DNA from: Myxococcales bacterium | Lineage (GTDB): Bacteria > Myxococcota > Myxococcia > Myxococcales > Anaeromyxobacteraceae | Assembly (NCBI GenBank): GCA_021806645.1 | Contig: JAJZQX010000006.1 | Span: 1-64,000 of the forward strand | Direction of reading: 5' to 3' | Length of the DNA stretch: 64,000 nucleotides | Shown: one piece after another, positions 59,337-64,000 of the stretch | How positions within the stretch are numbered: the stretch's first letter is position 1 | Layout of the letters: every line of letters begins with the position of its first letter | Program-made: the position numbers and the translations under genes | The notes under the pieces: model-generated | The model's database searches: none | What the model was told of the DNA's origin: nothing | What the model saw: the letters and a program-made list of their open reading frames with translations, nothing else

Positions 59337-60275
59337 ATGGACGACCTCCTCAAGGACGTGCCTCCGTGGCTGGTGGCGGGCTGGGCCGCCCTGTCCGGCG
59401 CCACCGTGGGCAGCTTTCTCAACGTGGTCATCGCCCGCCTGCCGGCGGGCCAGTCTGTGGTGACGCCGCGCTCCCGCTGCCCGCGCTGCGAGACCCCCAT
59501 CGCCTGGTACGACAACCTCCCGGTCCTCTCCTGGTTCCTCTTGCGGGCCCGCTGCCGCGCCTGCCACCAGCCAATCTCGATCCGCTATCCGCTGGTGGAG
59601 CTGGCGGGCGGGCTGGCCGGCTGGCTGGCCCTGGAGCGGAACGGCCCGACGCTCCGGGCCCTGGCGGAGTTCACCCTGGTGGCGCTGCTGCTGGCGCTGG
59701 CGGCCATCGACCTCGACACCTGGCTCCTGCCACACCGGCTCACCTGGCCGCTCATCGCGCTCGGGCTGGCGGCGGCGGCGCTGGGCGTCTCGCCGGCCCC
59801 GTCGCTGGCCTCGGCGGCGCTGGGCGGAGCCCTCGGCTTCGGCGCCTTCGCCCTGGTCTCGCTCATCGGAGCGCGGCTCTTCAAGAAGGAGGCGCTCGGC
59901 TTCGGCGACGTCTTCCTGCTGGGTGCGCTGGGCGCCTGGCTCGGCGCCGGGGCGCTGCTGCCGGTGGTGCTGCTGGCCTCGCTGCAGGGGAGCGTGGTGG
60001 GCCTGGCGCTCATCCTCGCCGGCCGCTCGCAGCCTGGGCCGGCGCCGCTGGCGGAACCGCCGCAACCTGGAACCGCGCCGCCGGAGGTGACGGCGACCGC
60101 CCGGGGCGAGGCGCCGCCCCAGGCCGCGCCAGTCACCGACAGTGACGAAGCGCCCTGGATCCCGCCGCGCCACGCGCTGCCGTTCGGACCGTTCCTGGTG
60201 GCCGGGGCGCTGGAGTGGCTCTGGCTCGGCGAGCGGCTCGGTGCGGCGGTTCCGCTCCTCGGGATCTTCCGGTGA
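59337..60275 (+). CDS. pilD: prepilin peptidase PilD
   Basis: 312-residue aspartic prepilin peptidase/N-methylase. N-terminal GSFLNVVIARLP (about 22-33), zinc tetracysteine CPRC (about 48-51) and CRAC (about 71-74), catalytic Asp pair in AAIDLDTWLLP and FGFGD-type ALGFGDV. Multiple helices. Between the last two helices is an extra Pro/Ala-rich stretch of about 50 residues (about 230-285) not usual in PilD. Processes PilA and the minor pilins downstream; stop overlaps the next start. Confidence 0.93.
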   Translation: MDDLLKDVPPWLVAGWAALSGATVGSFLNVVIARLPAGQSVVTPRSRCPRCETPIAWYDNLPVLSWFLLRARCRACHQPISIRYPLVELAGGLAGWLALERNGPTLRALAEFTLVALLLALAAIDLDTWLLPHRLTWPLIALGLAAAALGVSPAPSLASAALGGALGFGAFALVSLIGARLFKKEALGFGDVFLLGALGAWLGAGALLPVVLLASLQGSVVGLALILAGRSQPGPAPLAEPPQPGTAPPEVTATARGEAPPQAAPVTDSDEAPWIPPRHALPFGPFLVAGALEWLWLGERLGAAVPLLGIFR

Positions 60276-61396
60276 GCGCGCGGCGCCGCCTCCGGACCCT
60301 GCTCCTGCTCGACGCGGCGGCCATCGCCGCCATCATGGCGGTGGCGCTGCTCGGGCTCGGGCTGCCGCTCTCGGCCAGGCGGTCGCTCTCGCCGGCCGAG
60401 CTGGGGGCGGTGGCGGCGGCCGCCGCGGTGGTGGCGACGCTGCTGGGGGGCTGGCTCCTCTGGCGCTCGGTGGCCAGGCCGGTGGACCGGATCCTCGACG
60501 CCGCCAGCCGGCTCGCCTCGGAGGAGGGGCTGCCGGTGCTGGGCGAGGGGAGCGGGCTGGCCCTCTCGCGAGCCGCGCTGGCCTTCGAGCGGATCGCCGC
60601 GGCGCTGGAGCAGGAGCGGCGGCGCCTGGCTGCCAAGGTGGAGGAGCTGACTCGCGCCGGCCGGGCGCTCGACGACGCGCAGGCCTCGCTGGTCCGCTCC
60701 GAACGGCTGGCCACGGTGGGCCGGCTGGCCTCCGGCCTGGCCCACGAGATCGGCAACCCGCTGGGCGCCATCTCCGGCTACGTGGAGATCGCCCGCGGCA
60801 GGCTGCCGCGCGACGCCGACCCCGAGCTCGCCGGCGCGGTGAACCGGATCGCCGAGGCCGCCGCGCGCATCGACCGGACCCTCCGCGACCTGCTCGACTT
60901 CGCCCGGCCGGCGCCGCCGAGGCTGGCGCCGCTCGCGCTCGCCGCCGCGGTCGAGGCCGCGGTGCGGCTGGCGCGGGTGCAGCCCCGCTTCCGCCAGGTC
61001 GAGGTGACCTCGACGCTGCCGGCCGGGCTCCGCGTCCTCGCCGACGAGCACCAGCTCGGCCAGGTCCTGCTCAACCTGCTCCTCAACGCCGCCGACGCCA
61101 TGGGGGGCGCCGGGCGGGTGACGCTCTCCGCAAGCCAGGAGGGGGAGGCGGTCGAGCTGGCGGTGGCCGACGCCGGCCCCGGGATCGCCGCCGAGCACCT
61201 GCCGCGCCTCTTCGAGCCGTTCTTCACCACCAAGGAGCCGGGGGAGGGGACCGGCCTCGGCCTGGCCATCTCGCACCGCATCGTCGAGTCACTGGGCGGC
61301 GCGCTCTCGGCGGAGAACGGCGCCGTCGGCGGGGCGGTCTTCCGGTTGAGGCTGCCGGCCGCGCCGGCGCCGGGTGGCCCCGCGACCGCGTGCTAG
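60272..61396 (+). CDS. pilS2: sensor histidine kinase, PilS2-like
   Basis: 374 residues: two membrane helices (about 10-31 and 46-68), a HAMP-like segment (WRSVARPVDRILDAASRLA), HisKA with GLAHEIGNPLGAISGY (phospho-His near 158) and HATPase_c with NLLLNAADAM, DAGPGIA and GTGLGLAIS. GTG overlaps the pilD stop. The position pilD-pilS2-pilR2 matches the M. xanthus pil cluster. Unlike PilS it has only two helices and no PAS domain, so it senses something else. Confidence 0.85.
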   Translation: MSARRRLRTLLLLDAAAIAAIMAVALLGLGLPLSARRSLSPAELGAVAAAAAVVATLLGGWLLWRSVARPVDRILDAASRLASEEGLPVLGEGSGLALSRAALAFERIAAALEQERRRLAAKVEELTRAGRALDDAQASLVRSERLATVGRLASGLAHEIGNPLGAISGYVEIARGRLPRDADPELAGAVNRIAEAAARIDRTLRDLLDFARPAPPRLAPLALAAAVEAAVRLARVQPRFRQVEVTSTLPAGLRVLADEHQLGQVLLNLLLNAADAMGGAGRVTLSASQEGEAVELAVADAGPGIAAEHLPRLFEPFFTTKEPGEGTGLGLAISHRIVESLGGALSAENGAVGGAVFRLRLPAAPAPGGPATAC

Positions 61397-61406
61397 GATC
61401 GGCGCG

Positions 61407-62774
61407 ATGCCCTTCCGCTCCGTCCTGGTGGTGGACGACGAGGAGCCGCTCCGGCAGCTCCTGGCCGTCATCCTGCGCGACCGCGGCTACCAGCCGCGCA
61501 CCGTGGGCAGCGCCGAGGACGCCTTGAAGGAGCTGGCGGCGCGCGACTACGATCTCGTGCTCACCGACGTGCGCATGCCGCGCATGGACGGCATCGCGCT
61601 GACCCGCGCCATCCAGGAGAGGCAGCCCGGCGCCACCGTCATCGTCATGAGCGCCTACGGCTCCCACGACGACGCCATCGAGGCCATGAAGGCCGGCGCC
61701 TACGACTTCCTCCCCAAGCCCTTCAAGCCGGACGACGTGCTGCTCTGCCTGCGCAAGGCCGAGGAGCGGGAGCGGCTGGCGCGGGAGAACCGGCGGCTGC
61801 GCGCCGAGCTGCGCGGCGCCGTGGGGGTGGACGCCATCGTGGGGGTGTCGGAGGCCATGCAGGCGGTGCTGCGGCAGGTGCGCAAGGTGGCCCCGCAGAA
61901 GACCACCGTCCTGCTCAGCGGCGAGTCGGGCACCGGCAAGGAGCTGGTGGCGCGGGCGCTCCACGACCTCTCGCCGCGCGCCGCCGCGCCCTTCGTGGCG
62001 GTCAACTGCGGCGCCATCCCCGGAGAGCTGCTCGAGTCGGAGCTGTTCGGTCACGCCAGGGGCGCCTTCACCGACGCGGTGCGCGCCAAGAAGGGACTGG
62101 CCGCGGAGGCCGACGGCGGCACGCTCTTCCTCGACGAGATCGGCGAGCTGCCGTTGCCGCTCCAGGTGAAGCTGCTGCGCTTCCTCCAGGAGGAGGAGGT
62201 GCGGCCGGTGGGGGACAACCGCTCGCAGAAGGTGGACGTGCGGGTGGTGGCGGCCACGGCGCGCGACCTGGCGCAGGCGGTGGCGGCCGGCCAGTTTCGC
62301 GAGGACCTCTTCTGGCGCCTCAACGTCGTCGCCGTGAAGCTTCCGGCGCTACGCGAGCGGTCCGATGACGTGGAGACGCTGGCCCGCCATTTCCTCCAGC
62401 GCTTCGCCCTGCTGCGGCCCGAGCTGCCCGGGCTGCGCTTCACGCCGGAGGCCCTCGAGACGCTGCGGGCCCACCGCTGGCCCGGCAACGTGCGGGAGCT
62501 GATGCACGCGGTGGAGCGGGCCGTGGTGCTGGCCGAGGGGTCCGCCATCCGGGAGGAGGACCTGCCGGACCCGGTGCGCGGCCTGGGTCAGGGCGCGACC
62601 GGGGCGGTGACGGGCGGCGACCTCTCGGTGAAGCGGGGCGCCCGCGCGCTGGAGGAGCGGCTCATCCGGGAGGCGCTGGCGCGGACCGGCGGCAACCGGA
62701 CGCGCGCCGCCGGGCTGCTCGACCTCTCCTACCGGGCCCTGCTCTACAAGATCCGGGACTACGGGCTGGAGTGA
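61407..62774 (+). CDS. pilR2: NtrC-type response regulator, PilR2-like
   Basis: 455 residues: receiver with Asp54 (VLTDVRMPRMDG), AAA+ domain with GESGTGKE and Walker B GTLFLDEIGE, and Fis-type HTH (GGNRTRAAGLLDLSYRALLYKI). The sigma-54 contact loop reads GAFTDA (about 219-224) instead of GAFTGA. ATG at 61407, 11 bp after the kinase. Partner of the PilS2-like kinase; target promoters unknown. Confidence 0.88.
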   Translation: MPFRSVLVVDDEEPLRQLLAVILRDRGYQPRTVGSAEDALKELAARDYDLVLTDVRMPRMDGIALTRAIQERQPGATVIVMSAYGSHDDAIEAMKAGAYDFLPKPFKPDDVLLCLRKAEERERLARENRRLRAELRGAVGVDAIVGVSEAMQAVLRQVRKVAPQKTTVLLSGESGTGKELVARALHDLSPRAAAPFVAVNCGAIPGELLESELFGHARGAFTDAVRAKKGLAAEADGGTLFLDEIGELPLPLQVKLLRFLQEEEVRPVGDNRSQKVDVRVVAATARDLAQAVAAGQFREDLFWRLNVVAVKLPALRERSDDVETLARHFLQRFALLRPELPGLRFTPEALETLRAHRWPGNVRELMHAVERAVVLAEGSAIREEDLPDPVRGLGQGATGAVTGGDLSVKRGARALEERLIREALARTGGNRTRAAGLLDLSYRALLYKIRDYGLE

Positions 62775-62965
62775 CGGCGCCCGGCAGCGGCCCGACCCGG
62801 CCGGTGTGCACCAAGTCGCGGATCCGATACTTCTTGCATGTGGGTGAGCCGGGTCGATCCGACTTCATCCGCACAACAACGCGACGAGACACGCCATTCC
62901 GGTGTCCGTTCCCCCGGCCGCCGCGCCCGCGGCTTGCATCGAACCCCACGCAGGGAGGTCCAAAG

Positions 62966-63655
62966 GTGCCCACATTCCCCAGGAAGCCGCGGGGCTTCAC
63001 GCTCATCGAGCTGATGGTGGTGGTGGCCGTCATCGGCATCATCGCCGCCCTAGCCTCCTTCTCGATGTCGAGGTCGCGGCCGCGCGCCAGCCTCTCCGGC
63101 TCGTCGGTCGAGCTGCGCGCCCTCCTCCATCAGGCTCGTCAGCAGGCGCTGGTCTCCGGCGCCGACGTGGCCGTGTTGGTCTTCCCGGGCGTCTCCGGCA
63201 CCACCGACTCGCTGGGTCGCATCGTCGTCTACCAGGACGGCGCCTTCGACTTCTTCAATCCGGCCTCGGCGGTCCACTTCGGAGGCTACAACCCGATGGT
63301 GCTGGCCGCCGGCGCCCGCGGCGAGGTGATCACCACCTTCGACCTGCCTCGCGACGTGACCTTCGGGCCGGCCACCGGGCTCGGCACCAGCGCGGCGCTC
63401 CCCGAGCCCTTCTCGACCATCCCGGTCACCGCCGAGTGCACCTTCTGCGCCGGCATCGGCGCGGCGCGGCGGGGCGCGGTGGTCTTCGACCCGCGCGGCC
63501 GGGCTCGCTTCTACGGCGCCGACGGCGCTCCGCTGGCGGTGGACGGCGGCTCCATCTCCCTCACCGCACCGGCGCTCCAGGGCGCCGTGCCGCTGGTCCG
63601 GCTCGTCGCCATCACCGCCACCACCGGCTCGCTGCAGTCGGTCAACCTGGACTAG
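62966..63655 (+). CDS. minor pilin, FimT/GspH-like
   Basis: 229-residue pseudopilin: leader VPTFPRKPRG then FTLIELMVVVAVIGIIAALA with Glu5; SRSRPRASLSGSSVELRALLHQARQQAL is the GspH/FimT pattern. CTFC (about 153-156) may form a disulfide. GTG start with GGAGG eight bases upstream. First of a minor-pilin cluster; 191 bp of apparently noncoding sequence separate it from pilR2. Confidence 0.88.
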   Translation: MPTFPRKPRGFTLIELMVVVAVIGIIAALASFSMSRSRPRASLSGSSVELRALLHQARQQALVSGADVAVLVFPGVSGTTDSLGRIVVYQDGAFDFFNPASAVHFGGYNPMVLAAGARGEVITTFDLPRDVTFGPATGLGTSAALPEPFSTIPVTAECTFCAGIGAARRGAVVFDPRGRARFYGADGAPLAVDGGSISLTAPALQGAVPLVRLVAITATTGSLQSVNLD

Positions 63656-63664
63656 GGAGGCCCC

Positions 63665-64000
63665 ATGCCACGCCAAGGGATCCAGCGGGGGATGTCGCTC
63701 ATCGAGGTGATGGTCGCCGTGGCGCTGCTGCTGATCGCCGCCGTCGGCGTCGCCCAGATGACCAGGGCCGGCACGGCCCTCAACGCCGACTCGCGGCGCA
63801 TCACCCGCGCCTCGGCCATCGCCCAGGACCTGCTGGGCCAGATCCAGACCTGGGACTACGACGATCCGCGGATCGCCAACACCGCCACCGCCAACGACGC
63901 CGACTACGGCGACGGCTCGCAGTCGTTCGAGGCGGCCACCGGCTTCATCGCGGACCACGGCGAGGCCGACCTCACGCTCAACGGGCTCGACTGGAACGGG
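63665..64000 (+). CDS. minor pilin PilV-like, 3' partial
   Basis: First 112 codons of a prepilin cut by the window edge. Leader MPRQGIQRG then MSLIEVMVAVALLLIAAVGVAQM, the PilV-type N-terminus, with Glu5. Nine bp after the FimT-like gene, so cotranscribed. The remaining minor pilins (PilW, PilX, PilY1-like) are expected to the right but cannot be seen. Confidence 0.85.
   Translation, partial: MPRQGIQRGMSLIEVMVAVALLLIAAVGVAQMTRAGTALNADSRRITRASAIAQDLLGQIQTWDYDDPRIANTATANDADYGDGSQSFEAATGFIADHGEADLTLNGLDWNG

Noticed and set aside
62821-62838. TTCTTGCA considered as a sigma-54 -12 element before the FimT-like gene
   Set aside because: No GG lies 10 bp upstream; the nearest GG is four bases off, which sigma-54 does not tolerate.

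Overview
The window is very GC-rich, almost gap-free bacterial DNA with strong G/C third-position bias and many GTG and TTG starts that overlap the preceding stop. A complete set of type IV pilus motility genes in the order pilB-T-C-S-R, pilA, pilH-D and a second PilS/PilR pair, DUF4388 signalling proteins, a J-domain/TPR protein, GTP-dependent PEP carboxykinase and a large RHS protein all point to a Myxococcota (delta-proteobacterial) chromosome, possibly Anaeromyxobacter-like. The phylum-level call is fairly firm; the genus is inference.

Bases 1-9.7 kb: accessory region. A giant SpvB/FG-GAP/YD-repeat RHS gene (5' end outside the window) is followed by a 4-bp-overlapping small membrane protein, a PH-like membrane protein, the wreck of an ISKra4-like transposase, an orphan RHS-core fragment, and a nucleotidyltransferase with a short overlapping partner. 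Bases 9.7-13.5 kb: an outer-membrane-like protein, an Xre antitoxin with a centrally deleted RES toxin, rmuC, and an MNT/HEPN pair.

Bases 13.5-24.4 kb: an unusual four-gene operon (GNAT, PlsC, agmatinase-like, MotA/ExbB-like), a metallophosphoesterase, the complete histidine-utilisation operon hutH-C-U-I-G with a probable HutC operator, and algH. Bases 24.4-27.9 kb: a second accessory patch, with a membrane protein carrying HEAGH, a chimeric relic with a SNF2-helicase start, a RhuM family gene, an internally deleted second copy of the membrane protein, a PP2C phosphatase and a 5'-truncated trmL relic.

Bases 27.9-48.3 kb: mostly housekeeping. DUF4388/J-domain/TPR and response-regulator/DUF4388/TPR proteins, tsaD-rsmA, a deoxynucleoside kinase, panB-panC-smpB, a DUF971 protein, a PIN toxin/antitoxin pair with a palindromic operator, an NRDE protein, pckG, an S1-domain protein, a DsrE-like protein, acnA and ribF.

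Bases 48.4-64 kb: type IV pilus cluster. pilB (extension ATPase), pilT (retraction ATPase), pilC (platform), pilS/pilR (two-component control), pilA (pilin) behind a well-spaced sigma-54 promoter, pilH and pilI-like ABC transporter parts with a pilG-position TPR protein, pilD (prepilin peptidase), a second sensor/NtrC-type regulator pair, and the start of a minor-pilin cluster (FimT/GspH-like, PilV-like) that runs off the right edge. Compared with the Myxococcus xanthus order pilR-A-G-H-I-D, pilA, pilG-like and pilI-like lie on the opposite strand, so the ABC ATPase and permease are split.

A theme of the accessory parts is genes that kept both ends but lost the middle (RES toxin, transposase, RHS core, membrane-protein copy).
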